64,000 bases of DNA from Novosphingobium sp. Chol11 (GTDB lineage Bacteria > Pseudomonadota > Alphaproteobacteria > Sphingomonadales > Sphingomonadaceae), in assembly GCF_900218065.1 (NCBI RefSeq), contig NZ_OBMU01000001.1, positions 1,470,623 to 1,534,622 on the forward strand, in the 5' to 3' direction. The translations under genes were made by a program, and so were the position numbers. A model generated the notes under the pieces. It worked only from the letters and a program-made list of their open reading frames with translations. It ran no database searches and had not been told where the DNA came from. Of this stretch, positions 1 to 10,131 are shown piece after piece; position 1 is the first letter of the stretch; each line of letters starts with the position of its first letter.

Positions 1-2
1 AA

Positions 3-224
3 CTGCGCCTGTCGGTGGAGGACAGCCCCAATTCGGCTGGAGTGGCGATCGACATGATCCGCTGCGCCAAGGTGGCGTTGGACCGCGGCATTGGCGGGCC
101 CGTCCATCCTGCCGCTGCCTATTTCTGCAAGCACCCTCCGGACCAAATGACTGACGACCGAGCATATGAGGCGCTTGAAGCCTTCATCAATGGAGAGGGC
201 GCGGTGGCGCTGGCGGCGGAATGA
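3..224 (+). CDS. Inositol-3-phosphate synthase, C-terminal fragment (gene starts before the window)
   Basis: The frame is open from the first bases and ends at a TGA at 222-224, so only about 73 C-terminal residues are seen. The segment LSVEDSPNSAG followed by ALDRGIGGP and an AYFCKHPP-like stretch is the characteristic C-terminal core of myo-inositol-1-phosphate synthase, which makes L-myo-inositol 1-phosphate from glucose 6-phosphate with catalytic NAD. The next gene overlaps the stop by 4 bp (ATGA), so the product probably feeds the two dehydrogenases that follow. Family assignment is from recalled conserved motifs; the NAD-binding half is outside the window. Confidence 0.8.
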   Translation: MRLSVEDSPNSAGVAIDMIRCAKVALDRGIGGPVHPAAAYFCKHPPDQMTDDRAYEALEAFINGEGAVALAAE

Positions 225-1249
225 TGGATCAGATGATGCCCCTCACCATAGATGACGGCCGCGGAGATCATACTGGTTATGCGCCTGCCGCCACGATGCG
301 GGTAGCGACCGTCACGGCACCGGGCACGGTGCGGATCGACCATGCGCAACTTCCTGAGCCAGGACCGGGGCAGGTCCGGTTGAAGCTGGAAGGATGCGGT
401 GTCTGCGCATCCAATCTGACGCCATGGGCCGGGCCGGAATGGCAGCAATATCCGCTGGAACCCGGGTCTCTGGGCCATGAAGGATGGGGTATCGTCGACG
501 CCGTGGGTGAGGCTGTTACCAGTGTGAAGCCGGGCGATCGGGTCACGGCCCTCTCTTATGCCAGCTATGCTGAATATGATCTGGCAGAAGAGTCTGCGGT
601 CGTTCCCTTGCCTCCTGCCCTTGATGGCGTGCCGTTTCCCGGAGAGCCGCTGGGCTGCGCATTCAACATCTTCCGCCGGGCCGACATTCACGCTGGTCAA
701 ACCGTCGCCATAATCGGCGCCGGTTTTCTGGGCGCTATATTGACGCAGCTCGCAACCGAATCTGGCGCTCGCGTGATCGCAATATCGCGTCGGCAGTGCT
801 CGCTCGATCTCGCCCGCAGCTATGGTGCTGCTGAAACGATCATGATGGACGACCATCACGCCATCATCAATCGGGTGGGCGACCTCACCGGCGGCCGCTT
901 TTGCGATCGGGTCATCGAGGCCGTGGGCAAACAATGGCCGCTCGACCTGGCAGCCGAACTCACCGCAGAGCGCGGCAAGCTGATCATCGCAGGCTATCAT
1001 CAGGACGGCCCCCGCCAGGTCAATATGTGGCTCTGGAACTGGCGTGGGATTGACGTCATCAATGCGCATGAGCGCGATCCCGCCACCTATGTGGAAGGCA
1101 TCAGGGAAGCCGTCGAAGCCGTCGCGTCGGGCCGACTGGACCCGGCGCCGCTCTATACGCATCGCTATCCGCTTGAGCAGCTGGGCGAAGCACTAGACGC
1201 CACCCGCGACAAACCGGACAATCTCGTGAAGGCGCTGGTAATCCTATGA
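221..1249 (+). CDS. Zinc-type medium-chain dehydrogenase/reductase
   Basis: This 342-residue protein has the medium-chain dehydrogenase layout: an N-terminal catalytic half with a GCGVCASN motif (Cys59/Cys62) and GHE (His86, Glu87) as likely catalytic-zinc ligands, then a Rossmann segment with GAGFLG at about 166-171. The four-cysteine structural-zinc lobe of classical alcohol dehydrogenases is not visible. Substrate cannot be read from the sequence; its position between an inositol-phosphate synthase and a Gfo/Idh/MocA dehydrogenase suggests a cyclitol or sugar alcohol (inference). The start overlaps the upstream stop (ATGA); a later ATG at 296 (residue 26) is a reasonable alternative because residues 1-25 precede the conserved fold. 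Confidence 0.8.
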   Translation: MMDQMMPLTIDDGRGDHTGYAPAATMRVATVTAPGTVRIDHAQLPEPGPGQVRLKLEGCGVCASNLTPWAGPEWQQYPLEPGSLGHEGWGIVDAVGEAVTSVKPGDRVTALSYASYAEYDLAEESAVVPLPPALDGVPFPGEPLGCAFNIFRRADIHAGQTVAIIGAGFLGAILTQLATESGARVIAISRRQCSLDLARSYGAAETIMMDDHHAIINRVGDLTGGRFCDRVIEAVGKQWPLDLAAELTAERGKLIIAGYHQDGPRQVNMWLWNWRGIDVINAHERDPATYVEGIREAVEAVASGRLDPAPLYTHRYPLEQLGEALDATRDKPDNLVKALVIL

Positions 1250-2283
1250 ACCTTTCCTCCAGCGAAGCCCTCGCCTCCGCGATTACTCTACCTCGCCCCC
1301 GCCTGGGGTTCCTTGGCGTCGGCTGGATCGGCCGCAACCGGATGGAAGCGATGCTCGCGACCGGCGGCATCGAAGCTGCGGCGATCGCCGACGCGCTCCC
1401 CGGCAATACAGCGGACGCTGCGCTGCTTGCACCGGATGCTGCACAGCTGGACTCGTTCGACGCCTTGCTGGAGCGGGATCTGGACGGCATCGTCATCGCC
1501 ACGCCTAGTGCGCTGCATGCCGAACAGTCGATCCGTGCGTTGGAGCGCGGCAACCCTGTCTTCTGCCAGAAGCCGCTGGGGCGGAGCAGCGCCGAAGTGG
1601 AGGCCGTGATCGCAGCCGCCAGGGCGTCCGACCGCCTGCTGGGCGTTGATCTCTCCTATCGCGGGACCGAGGGCATGCGAGCGATCAAGCAGCAAGTCGA
1701 CGGCGGGGAGTTGGGCCCGATCCATGCAATCGATCTGACCTTCCACAATGCGTATGGTCCTGACAAACCGTGGTTCTATGATCCTAAGCTGTCGGGAGGC
1801 GGCTGCATGATGGACCTGGGGGTTCATCTCATCGATCTCGCTCTCTGGACGCTAGGGTTCCCGCAAGTGGACCATATCGACGCCGACCTGTTCAGTAAGG
1901 GTCACCCGCTGACCGACAGGGATAGCCAGGTCGAGGACTTCGGGATTGCCACGCTCCGCCTTGCCGACGGATGCGTTGTGCGCATCGCCTGCTCCTGGCA
2001 CCTTCCTGCGGGGCAGGACGCCGTCATCACCGCAGACTTCTTCGGGAGCAAGGCAGGTGCAGCCTTCCGCAACGTCAACGCCTCCTTCTATGACTTCAAG
2101 GCGGAGCTTTTCCATGGCACCGCGCGGCAGACGCTGGCGGAGCCAGGCGACGCTTGGGGCGGGCAAATGGCGAGTGCCTGGGCAACGCAACTCGCCCGAT
2201 CTCCCCGCTTCGATCCGCAATGCGAAAGCTTCGCCGCCATCGCGGCCGTCATGGACGGTATTTACGCCGCGAGCCTGCGTTAG
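1246..2283 (+). CDS. Gfo/Idh/MocA family NAD(P)-dependent oxidoreductase
   Basis: 345 residues. The N-terminal Rossmann fold carries GVGWIG at roughly residues 24-29, and QKPLG near residue 105 corresponds to the family's EKP motif with the catalytic-site lysine. The C-terminal half contains the GGGCMMDLGVHLIDL stretch usual for the substrate-binding beta-sheet domain. Family members oxidise or reduce sugars and inositols. It overlaps the preceding dehydrogenase by 4 bp, so the pair with inositol-phosphate synthase looks like one transcript. It meets the minus-strand operon tail to tail with a 4-bp overlap at 2280-2283. Confidence 0.85.
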   Translation: MNLSSSEALASAITLPRPRLGFLGVGWIGRNRMEAMLATGGIEAAAIADALPGNTADAALLAPDAAQLDSFDALLERDLDGIVIATPSALHAEQSIRALERGNPVFCQKPLGRSSAEVEAVIAAARASDRLLGVDLSYRGTEGMRAIKQQVDGGELGPIHAIDLTFHNAYGPDKPWFYDPKLSGGGCMMDLGVHLIDLALWTLGFPQVDHIDADLFSKGHPLTDRDSQVEDFGIATLRLADGCVVRIACSWHLPAGQDAVITADFFGSKAGAAFRNVNASFYDFKAELFHGTARQTLAEPGDAWGGQMASAWATQLARSPRFDPQCESFAAIAAVMDGIYAASLR

Positions 2284-3668
2284 CCCAGCCGCCGTTCCGC
2301 CCAGTCGAATGCGGCGCCCAATCGCCCACGTGAATAGGTGACGCCATGATAGAGCTTTAACATCAGGCGCCCCCAAACCATGAAGATGCCTGGTCGTCCC
2401 AGCCTTTTCGCCAGCTGGAATGCATCGCTGCTCCCTCGGCTGATCCTGTGCCGCAAGCGGTATATCAGCTTCCGCCGCCATCCAAGATGGTGATGCCCGG
2501 AGTGTACACGTTTACGCGGCTTTACGCCTCGCCGGGCCCATCCGAGGCGATAGGCGAGCCCTTCCCGCCGCTGCCGGAAGCCCGCTGCTTGAGTCTCCCG
2601 CACAAAGTCGGCATCGACGGCGCTGAGCGCGACGCGGCCTTGCTCCAGCCCGTTTCGCAAAAGCGCGTGGATCTCAGGGGACCGTACGACCACGACGTTG
2701 GTCCCGCGGCCATCCGAAGAATAGGGTTCTACCCACGCATCACCGAAGCTGATGTCGGCCGTCTCCGCCACTACATCATCACAAAAATCGCACGCGCTGT
2801 TCTGGAAGAAGCCAGATCCCCAGTCGCCATCGACGAGGTGCCACCAATCCTGTTGCCGCTCCTCACCATCCCGGCAAGAAAGTTGAGCCCTGTACCAGTT
2901 TGCCGGACGGCTCGGGTCCTTCAGCCGATACTCCACCCGTGCCACATCACGCACATCGACGCCCATCTGCCAGCCGAAGCTCTCCACCATGTTCCGGCTC
3001 TTCATATGGCCGCACACCAGACCCAGCGTGAAAACGATGCGCTCACGCAGCACCGTATCCTGCGCGCAGGCCAGGTGAACCGCTTTGATAAAGCAAGGAA
3101 TGCCGACGATGGCATAACGGCCCGGAACGGCACGAATTTCCTCCAATATCCCTGCCATATCGACCGGATAATATCGGGACTTCGCGCCTCGGTTCAGCGC
3201 ATCGAGATCACGCGAGATGCTGTAGCGAAAGAAGCGCCCGCCTGCGTCGGGATCGGCGGGTGCCACATGAGCGACGCCATCGACCAAGCCGCGCTGCAGC
3301 AGTTCTGCCCCGACCCAACTGACCATGCCGCCCGAACTGCCCCGATCACGGTAGCTGTCCTCCAAAGCGTGCCCAACATAGGCTCCCTCGAACCGGCCAA
3401 TCCACTGATCCGATCCTGCGGCCTTGGGGAAAAGACGGGCCGCAATGCTATCTTCATCTTCTGACTGAGGCGAGAATGGGCAGAGAGTTGAGAAAGCACG
3501 GGTCCGCGAGCGCATCCATTCGCGCGGTCCATCCGGCTTCAACTGCCCTTCGCCATCCCAATCCATCCGGGCGCCGCTGCAAGCCGCCTCGGCCGCACAT
3601 GCCCCGCACCCGATGCAAAGGCCGGATCGCACCATGTCCAGTGGACTGACAGGCTCATCCCGACCCAT
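2280..3668 (-). CDS. Coenzyme F420 hydrogenase/dehydrogenase beta-subunit-like protein
   Basis: 462 residues. The N-terminus has a ferredoxin-like cysteine cluster (CIGCGACAAEAAC, residues ~18-30) followed by the FrhB/FdhB-type flavoprotein body, with RGSSGG, GIPCFIKA, CGHMKSRN and a CDFCDD cysteine motif. Homologues are often found next to polysaccharide pyruvyltransferases in surface-glycan loci rather than in methanogenesis; here it lies 4 bp downstream of such a gene. The likely role is a redox or pyruvyl-linked step in glycan modification (inference). Last gene of the four-gene minus-strand operon. Confidence 0.8.
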   Translation of the reverse strand: MGRDEPVSPLDMVRSGLCIGCGACAAEAACSGARMDWDGEGQLKPDGPREWMRSRTRAFSTLCPFSPQSEDEDSIAARLFPKAAGSDQWIGRFEGAYVGHALEDSYRDRGSSGGMVSWVGAELLQRGLVDGVAHVAPADPDAGGRFFRYSISRDLDALNRGAKSRYYPVDMAGILEEIRAVPGRYAIVGIPCFIKAVHLACAQDTVLRERIVFTLGLVCGHMKSRNMVESFGWQMGVDVRDVARVEYRLKDPSRPANWYRAQLSCRDGEERQQDWWHLVDGDWGSGFFQNSACDFCDDVVAETADISFGDAWVEPYSSDGRGTNVVVVRSPEIHALLRNGLEQGRVALSAVDADFVRETQAAGFRQRREGLAYRLGWARRGVKPRKRVHSGHHHLGWRRKLIYRLRHRISRGSSDAFQLAKRLGRPGIFMVWGRLMLKLYHGVTYSRGRLGAAFDWAERRLG

Positions 3669-3672
3669 GACT

Positions 3673-4758
3673 TCAGGGCACCAGCGCGTGGAGAAGATAA
3701 TCGGCTGAATGTTGCCGCAACCGCGACAACCGATCGCTCACTCGATCGTCAAGCGGGTCGGTAAGTAGAGAAGCATAAAATCCCGCGCCCGATCCCTGCC
3801 GGGCCAGTCGGCGTTCCAATCCCAAACGTCGCATCAAATCATGAACCTTGTTCGCGCGATAGGAGGATGGCACCGTCACGAACGGCTTCTGGTTCAAAAT
3901 CGCAAAAACGCAGCCGTGGAAGAAGCTGGTCACGACGGCATCCGCGCTCGCCATGAAGCGCGCAAATTCATGCGGTCCGGAGGCGAGGCGCTGCTCATCG
4001 GCCCAATCATTGCGGTAGCCGATGCTGACGATCCGGCGGCCGCTTTTCATGGCCCATGCCCGGACATGATCCGACAACCAGCTGGGGAAATTATGTCCGT
4101 AAACGGCTACCATCCCCTCCCCTTCTCTCTCTTCGCCAGCGAATTGCGGCGGGAACTGAAGACAAGGGTCCAGCACCAGGGCCGGATCAACATCCAGCGC
4201 TGAACGAACCATGCTCCGGCTATTCTCATCCCGCACCGAAAGCGAAGCAAAGCCGCGCAACTGATCCGCCCAATAGGGCGGAAGTCCATCGGCAGCATCC
4301 TGATTGCCGAAGCTGGCGGCATAGGAAATCACCCGCCCGCGAAGGCCAGTTCCATAGAATGTCGCACATCCCCCGTACCAGGGATGGCGAAGGTTCCACA
4401 CCTCGTCACTGCCTACGATGATAGCGTCATATTCCTCCAGCTTGTCCGGGCGGTGGAGAGGAAAAGCGACTGACAGGGGCAACTGAGCGAACGCCTCTAA
4501 AAATTTCCGGGTCTTGCGCCCGTAGGCTGCGAAGTCCGACCTCGGCGTCGGTTGAGGCAAGGTGGGACGAAAGGCGCATCTGATCTCGGCCCTTGCCGCA
4601 GCTGCGCATTCGTGATCCAGCAGCACCGCGTCCGCGCCCAACGCTCTCAGGCCGTCTACCAGGCACCGAGCCTGCCAATAGGAACCATAGTTGATGCAAC
4701 GGTGAAAGGTCAGGATGCCAAGGCGCCTGCCCAGAAGAGGCTGATGCCTGCCGTGCAT
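3673..4758 (-). CDS. Polysaccharide pyruvyltransferase family protein
   Basis: 361 residues. Typical family marks are the N-terminal GILTFHRCINYGSYWQ segment, the central YDAIIVGSDEVWN motif, GRVISYAASFG and a C-terminal SFFHGCVFAIL histidine motif. The fold is GT-B-like and family members transfer pyruvate from phosphoenolpyruvate to sugar hydroxyls, although some homologues lack that activity. Its ATG follows directly on the stop codon of the DUF6165 gene, and the F420-beta-like gene begins 4 bp after its stop. The pairing of these last two genes is a recurrent arrangement in glycan clusters. Confidence 0.85.
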   Translation of the reverse strand: MHGRHQPLLGRRLGILTFHRCINYGSYWQARCLVDGLRALGADAVLLDHECAAAARAEIRCAFRPTLPQPTPRSDFAAYGRKTRKFLEAFAQLPLSVAFPLHRPDKLEEYDAIIVGSDEVWNLRHPWYGGCATFYGTGLRGRVISYAASFGNQDAADGLPPYWADQLRGFASLSVRDENSRSMVRSALDVDPALVLDPCLQFPPQFAGEEREGEGMVAVYGHNFPSWLSDHVRAWAMKSGRRIVSIGYRNDWADEQRLASGPHEFARFMASADAVVTSFFHGCVFAILNQKPFVTVPSSYRANKVHDLMRRLGLERRLARQGSGAGFYASLLTDPLDDRVSDRLSRLRQHSADYLLHALVP

Positions 4759-5220
4759 CTAACGGGTCCGGTCCGCCAACGACGCGCCTTCTCGCAAAGG
4801 GCGCTGGAATGCCCCCGAATTCCTACCCTCGGTGGCATAGCTTTTTTCCTCCACCAATTCCGATTCCAGCACGCGGTTGATCTCACGCTTTATGGCCGCC
4901 CGCCGATCGTTCATCTGGTAGACTGAGCGAGCCAAGGCGACGAAACTCGTCCCGAAATCGACAGCAGCCTCTCGTTCGCGGATCGCATCTTCGATATCCC
5001 ACAATGCTTCATTCACCTGCTTCAGGCTGTGACGCAACGGCTCGACTTCGGGCACCTTCAACGCCTCCGCACCGATGACGCTCAGCAGCCGATATTCCCT
5101 GCTGACATTTTTATGGGCAGAGATCGCTTCGATGCGGGCACGCTTGATCTCCAGTATCGTCAACTTGTCGATCAACTCGCCCCAGGACACGGGCACTGAA
5201 GGCGTAGGTATCTGTCCCAT
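4759..5220 (-). CDS. DUF6165 family protein
   Basis: About 153 residues from the ATG at 5220, which has a GAAAGG ribosome-binding sequence about 9 bases upstream and sits just after the stop of the preceding gene; a longer in-frame extension to 5316 overlaps that gene and is unlikely. The sequence (VSWGELIDKLTILEIKR, then a charged helical region with NEALWDIEDAIR and MNDRRAAIKREIN) matches what I recall of the DUF6165 family, usually found beside glycosyltransferases. No catalytic motif is visible. It is probably helical, cytoplasmic and linked to glycan assembly by context only. Confidence 0.7.
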   Translation of the reverse strand: MGQIPTPSVPVSWGELIDKLTILEIKRARIEAISAHKNVSREYRLLSVIGAEALKVPEVEPLRHSLKQVNEALWDIEDAIREREAAVDFGTSFVALARSVYQMNDRRAAIKREINRVLESELVEEKSYATEGRNSGAFQRPLREGASLADRTR

Positions 5221-5224
5221 TGCA

Positions 5225-6130
5225 CTAACCTTTCGCTGACCCGGTATAGCGCATCGCCAGATCGCGCCGAACCTGTTCCACCACTGGTTCCCAACCGCCG
5301 CCATCCAGATCGGCATAGATGCGCATCGACGGATACCAAGGCGTCCGGATGCCAGCCGCGGGCCAGCGCCAATCCGGATTTGCTTTAAGCAGCAACCAGA
5401 CCGGCTTGCCCATGGCCCCAGCCAGATGAGCGATCATCGTATCGACCGTGATCACGAGGTCGGTGGCCGCGACCAAAGCCGCCGTCGCCTCCATGTCAAA
5501 GGGACAGCCCTCCCGATTGATGACCGGAAGCGTGGTCGGCTCAGGCATCAGACTGAGGCAGCGCGCTTCTTTGCACAGCGGGGCCAGCAATTCAGGGGCG
5601 ATTGATCGGGACGGGTCCCATTCCCCCGCCCCATAACGAAGTCCAACTGTGCCGCGCGGCAGCACTCCAGGACTAGCAGTAAGGTAAGGAACGGATGTGT
5701 CTTCAGGCCTCGCTTTCAACGCGAAGCCCAGCTCGGTTATCTCCATGTCGCATTCCGATGGCGGGAGCGGCCGTGCCTCGTCGAAAGGAAGAAGGCGGAT
5801 GGACGTTTCGCCCGCTCGCGTTGCTGATCGCTGCAAAACAGGCAGCAACCGTGGCTGCACCTCCACGGTCAGCGATCGCGTCCTTGCTCGCAACAGCGGA
5901 AGAAAACGGACGAACTGGATCGTGTCGCCCAGTCCATGGTAACAGCGTATCAGGCAGTGCTTACCGCGATAGGGGCGGCCGTCCCAAACCCAACGCATAT
6001 GATAGGGAAGCGTTGGATCGTCCCGCCTGGCTGGATCACGCTCTGCCAACTCCTGTTCGGCCAGCGCCCAAGCGGCGGCATATTCCCCTGCCCGCATGGA
6101 CGCTATCCAATGTGACATGCGGTCAGCCAT
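5225..6130 (-). CDS. Glycosyltransferase family 9-like (heptosyltransferase-like) protein
   Basis: About 301 residues from the ATG at 6130; starts at 6139 (TTG) and 6118 are possible. A YHGLGDTIQFVRFLPLL motif near residue 65 and a C-terminal CPFDMEATAALVAATDLVITVDTMIAHLAGAMGKPV-type region (read here in parts: ATDLVITVDT, HLAGAMGKPVW) are typical of ADP-heptose/GT9-like transferases, often associated with TPR domains in sphingomonads. The first gene of the minus-strand operon with DUF6165, pyruvyltransferase and F420-beta-like genes. Donor and acceptor are not predictable. Confidence 0.75.
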   Translation of the reverse strand: MADRMSHWIASMRAGEYAAAWALAEQELAERDPARRDDPTLPYHMRWVWDGRPYRGKHCLIRCYHGLGDTIQFVRFLPLLRARTRSLTVEVQPRLLPVLQRSATRAGETSIRLLPFDEARPLPPSECDMEITELGFALKARPEDTSVPYLTASPGVLPRGTVGLRYGAGEWDPSRSIAPELLAPLCKEARCLSLMPEPTTLPVINREGCPFDMEATAALVAATDLVITVDTMIAHLAGAMGKPVWLLLKANPDWRWPAAGIRTPWYPSMRIYADLDGGGWEPVVEQVRRDLAMRYTGSAKG

Positions 6131-6381
6131 GCCCTTCAAAATCCGCGCCTACGACGCAAGTTCATGTTGGTTGCCGATATCCCAGGTTAGCGGCGTGAAC
6201 CCGGCGCCCGGCGGTCTGGTTTGACCTCCCGGTCACCATGGCGAGGACAAGTCCGTAGAATATCCCCGAACCATTGGAAGCGCCTTCGCTCGACCGGACA
6301 GGCTCGCGCGGATTGGTTATCTGACTACAGGCGTCGCTTTCCTTTGCGCGATGGCTCGTGGGCAGTTGCTTGCTCTAACGA

Positions 6382-7585
<1,204 letters not shown>

Positions 7586-8023
7586 CCAGTTTGGGTCGCA
7601 ATGCGGGCATATGCCTGCGCTGAACAATAGGTCATGCCGCTGAACTGATTTCAAGATACACAAATTTGATCCAGATGAAGAGGTCCATTACTGAAACGGA
7701 TTCAAATGGTTGTTCAAAGGCATAGACGGGCATCTAACGACGACAAATAACCTAATTTATAGAATTTTTAATGGCAGGCGGGCCGCCATTTTCTGCTCCC
7801 CGCCTCAAGGGCGTCTGATCCTGCTATCCATCTTGTGAGATGCGGCCGATTAGTCGCCACAAGCAACGATGCGTCAATTCGCTGCCTTCCAAACTGAACA
7901 TGATGGATTTTAGACCACGGTATGTCCGGCTCCATTTTTCAGAGGTTTGTCGCGGCCACTGAGATTATGTCTGGTCCGTTGCTCCTTAAAAAGCCTAGGA
8001 AATTCCTACAGACCACTTCTTTT
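7586..8023. other. AT-richer intergenic stretch without a gene
   Basis: No credible coding frame on either strand. The stretch is visibly richer in A+T than its neighbours (for example 7740-7770) and separates the mreB-like gene from the exopolysaccharide locus. If the hairpin at 7553-7585 terminates a leader or small RNA, its promoter should lie here; I could not single out a convincing -35/-10 pair for it. Confidence 0.5.
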
Positions 8024-8051
8024 TTGAGCCAGTTTTCCTATGTGATATAAG
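8024..8051 (+). promoter_or_regulatory. Candidate promoter for the first small membrane protein gene
   Basis: TTGAGC at 8024-8029 and TATAAG at 8046-8051 are separated by 16 bases and lie 26 bases before the ATG at 8077. A plausible housekeeping-type promoter; only resemblance to consensus supports it. Confidence 0.35.
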
Positions 8052-8076
8052 CGCATATTGCTCGGGGCCTTTGCAG

Positions 8077-8301
8077 ATGATCGACTTGTCACCTCAACCT
8101 CAGGATAAGACAGCCGATACAACGGAATTGTCCGTCGCGCCCCGGCACGATCCTGCGATCAAGACGTCTTCTCCAAAGAAGCACTTTCAGCTCTTCACAT
8201 ATGAGAATGCCGAAACCGGCATCCAGTTCTGCTCGCGCTGGGCCGGCCCCATCGTCTTGCTTGCGACACTGGGCCTGCTCGGCTGGTGGCTGGTCAGCTG
8301 A
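8077..8301 (+). CDS. Small single-span membrane protein (paralogue of the one at 10132)
   Basis: 74 residues from the ATG at 8077. The first ~45 residues are polar (proline, lysine, aspartate rich); the last 27 hold SRWAG, a hydrophobic segment and the C-terminal GWWLVS. This arrangement predicts a cytoplasmic N-terminus with one C-terminal membrane helix. The same C-terminal pattern, without gaps, recurs in the 68-residue protein at 10132-10338, on the other side of the sugar-phosphate transferase gene. I do not recognise a named family; a role with the exopolysaccharide initiating enzyme is suggested by position alone. Confidence 0.65.
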   Translation: MIDLSPQPQDKTADTTELSVAPRHDPAIKTSSPKKHFQLFTYENAETGIQFCSRWAGPIVLLATLGLLGWWLVS

Positions 8302-8591
8302 TTCGCCAATTGCCTAAGATGATTCGGGCAAGCTGCTCCGTTCAGTGGTAAATTTTCGCTTGCACATTTCCGCCATTGAATTTCAGGTCGTCGTGGAAGT
8401 CGGGCGTCACAGCTGCTGAGCCGAACGGATCATCGGAAAAGAGCTTCCGGGCGTCCCATGCATGATTGTCAGCCTCTCACATTTATGTCCTGCTGCTCCG
8501 CAACATAATCTCAAGGCAGCGGATGTCTGATGCATGCAAGTTGTCTTTCGGGACGGCTGGCGATTGACGTCAGGACAAAAAAGGGTTGCAG

Positions 8592-9983
8592 ATGTCGAAA
8601 ATCGATCTGGCGATCGAGGGTTTCCCTAGTCGTCAGCCCACAACAGCCGCCATTCAGCGGAATGTAAGGCTTTGGCTGTGCCTGTTGCTGGCAGCGGCCG
8701 ATATGGCAGCGCTGGCGATCGGCTTTGTTCTTGGTCTCCGCGCATCTGGTGTGCCATTGGTCTTCGCCGATCTATGGCAACCACTTGGCGGCGGAATGGT
8801 CGTCTACGGCATTGTGGCCTTTCACAATCAGGCCTTCAATCCTGTTTGCCTTACCCAGTTGACGCCAAGCTTGCGCAACGCGGCGCTCGCACTTGCCGGG
8901 ACATTGTTGATCTTTCTTCTGACACTGTTCTCTCTGAAGGCAACAGGCCAACTCTCACGTCTTGGCATATCGTCCGGCATCATATGCAGCGTAACGCTGC
9001 TGGTCGTGCAGAGACTTTTCATCGTGCGCGCCGTGCAACGGAATTTCAGCGACAATTTATTTGCGCAATTGATGATCATTGATGGCGGCGTCATTCCCGA
9101 TGATGTCAGCGGCATGGTGATTGTCGATGCAGAAGCGGCGGGCATCAAGGCTGATCTTGACGACCCATATATGTTGCATCGCCTCGGCACATTGCTGCGG
9201 GACTTTGATCGTGTGGTGATATCCTGCCCTGGAGATCGCAAGACCGATTGGGCGCAAATGCTTAAGGGTGGCAACATCCTGGGCGAAATTATCGTGCCCG
9301 AGCTGGACTCGATGGCGCCTTTGGCGGTGCAGAACCACCGTGGCGTTTCAACGCTCGTCGTAGCACGCGGCCCGCTGAACCTTGCCAATCGCGCGCAGAA
9401 GCGGCTTTTGGACATTGCCATCACCGTTCCGCTGTTGATTGCATTGGCGCCGTTGATGATCGCTGTGGCGATCGCTATCCGGCTGGACTCGGCCGGCCCC
9501 GTCTTCTTCAAGCAAGAGCGCATCGGCCGCGGAAACCGGCTGTTCCACATCTTGAAGTTCCGCAGCATGCGTGTGGAGCAATGCGATGCAGCGGGAGCGT
9601 CATCCACGCGCCGCGACGACAATCGCATAACGCGGGTGGGCGCATTCATCCGGAAGACGAGCATTGATGAACTGCCGCAGTTGATCAATGTGCTGCTCGG
9701 CGAAATGAGTCTGGTCGGACCACGTCCCCATGCTTTGGGATCGACGGCGGAAGAACAGCTGTTCTGGCAGGTCGACCGCCAATATTGGCATCGGCATGCG
9801 CTGAAGCCTGGGATTACGGGACTGGCTCAAATACGCGGGTTTCGCGGAGCGACCGAGACTCGCCGCGACATACTCAACCGCGTCGAGGCAGACCTGGAAT
9901 ACCTCCATGGCTGGAGCCTGATGCGCGATATCGCCATCCTGATCGGGACCTTCAGCGTGCTGGTGCATCGCAACGCCTATTAA
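8592..9983 (+). CDS. Exopolysaccharide polyprenyl-phosphate sugar-1-phosphate transferase
   Basis: 463 residues from the ATG at 8592, preceded by AAGGG at 8581-8585. Four or five hydrophobic segments occupy about residues 25-145, followed by a degenerate CoA-binding-like domain and the C-terminal bacterial sugar transferase domain: KRLLDIAITVPLL membrane anchor, FFKQERIGR, KFRSM, SIDELPQL and MSLVGPRPHA. This is the WbaP/ExoY-type enzyme that loads the first sugar phosphate onto undecaprenyl phosphate at the inner membrane, so it likely starts repeat-unit assembly for the operon downstream. The gene stands alone between two small paralogous membrane protein genes. Confidence 0.92.
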   Translation: MSKIDLAIEGFPSRQPTTAAIQRNVRLWLCLLLAAADMAALAIGFVLGLRASGVPLVFADLWQPLGGGMVVYGIVAFHNQAFNPVCLTQLTPSLRNAALALAGTLLIFLLTLFSLKATGQLSRLGISSGIICSVTLLVVQRLFIVRAVQRNFSDNLFAQLMIIDGGVIPDDVSGMVIVDAEAAGIKADLDDPYMLHRLGTLLRDFDRVVISCPGDRKTDWAQMLKGGNILGEIIVPELDSMAPLAVQNHRGVSTLVVARGPLNLANRAQKRLLDIAITVPLLIALAPLMIAVAIAIRLDSAGPVFFKQERIGRGNRLFHILKFRSMRVEQCDAAGASSTRRDDNRITRVGAFIRKTSIDELPQLINVLLGEMSLVGPRPHALGSTAEEQLFWQVDRQYWHRHALKPGITGLAQIRGFRGATETRRDILNRVEADLEYLHGWSLMRDIAILIGTFSVLVHRNAY

Positions 9984-10131
9984 GGCGATCAGTTACAGAT
10001 GGATCGCGTGGGATTTTTGCACCACCTCCTTGATTTTGCGATAGAATGAGGCGCACCTGATCTTCGCGCCAACTATTTGTTAACCGTAAAATAGGATATG
10101 TCCGTCATCTGAAATAGGGCGGATTTATCAA

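Noticed and set aside
2448..3464. 338-codon open frame opposite the F420-beta-like gene
   Set aside because: The minus-strand protein carries cysteine clusters and family motifs; the plus-strand frame has none and would collide with a tight operon.
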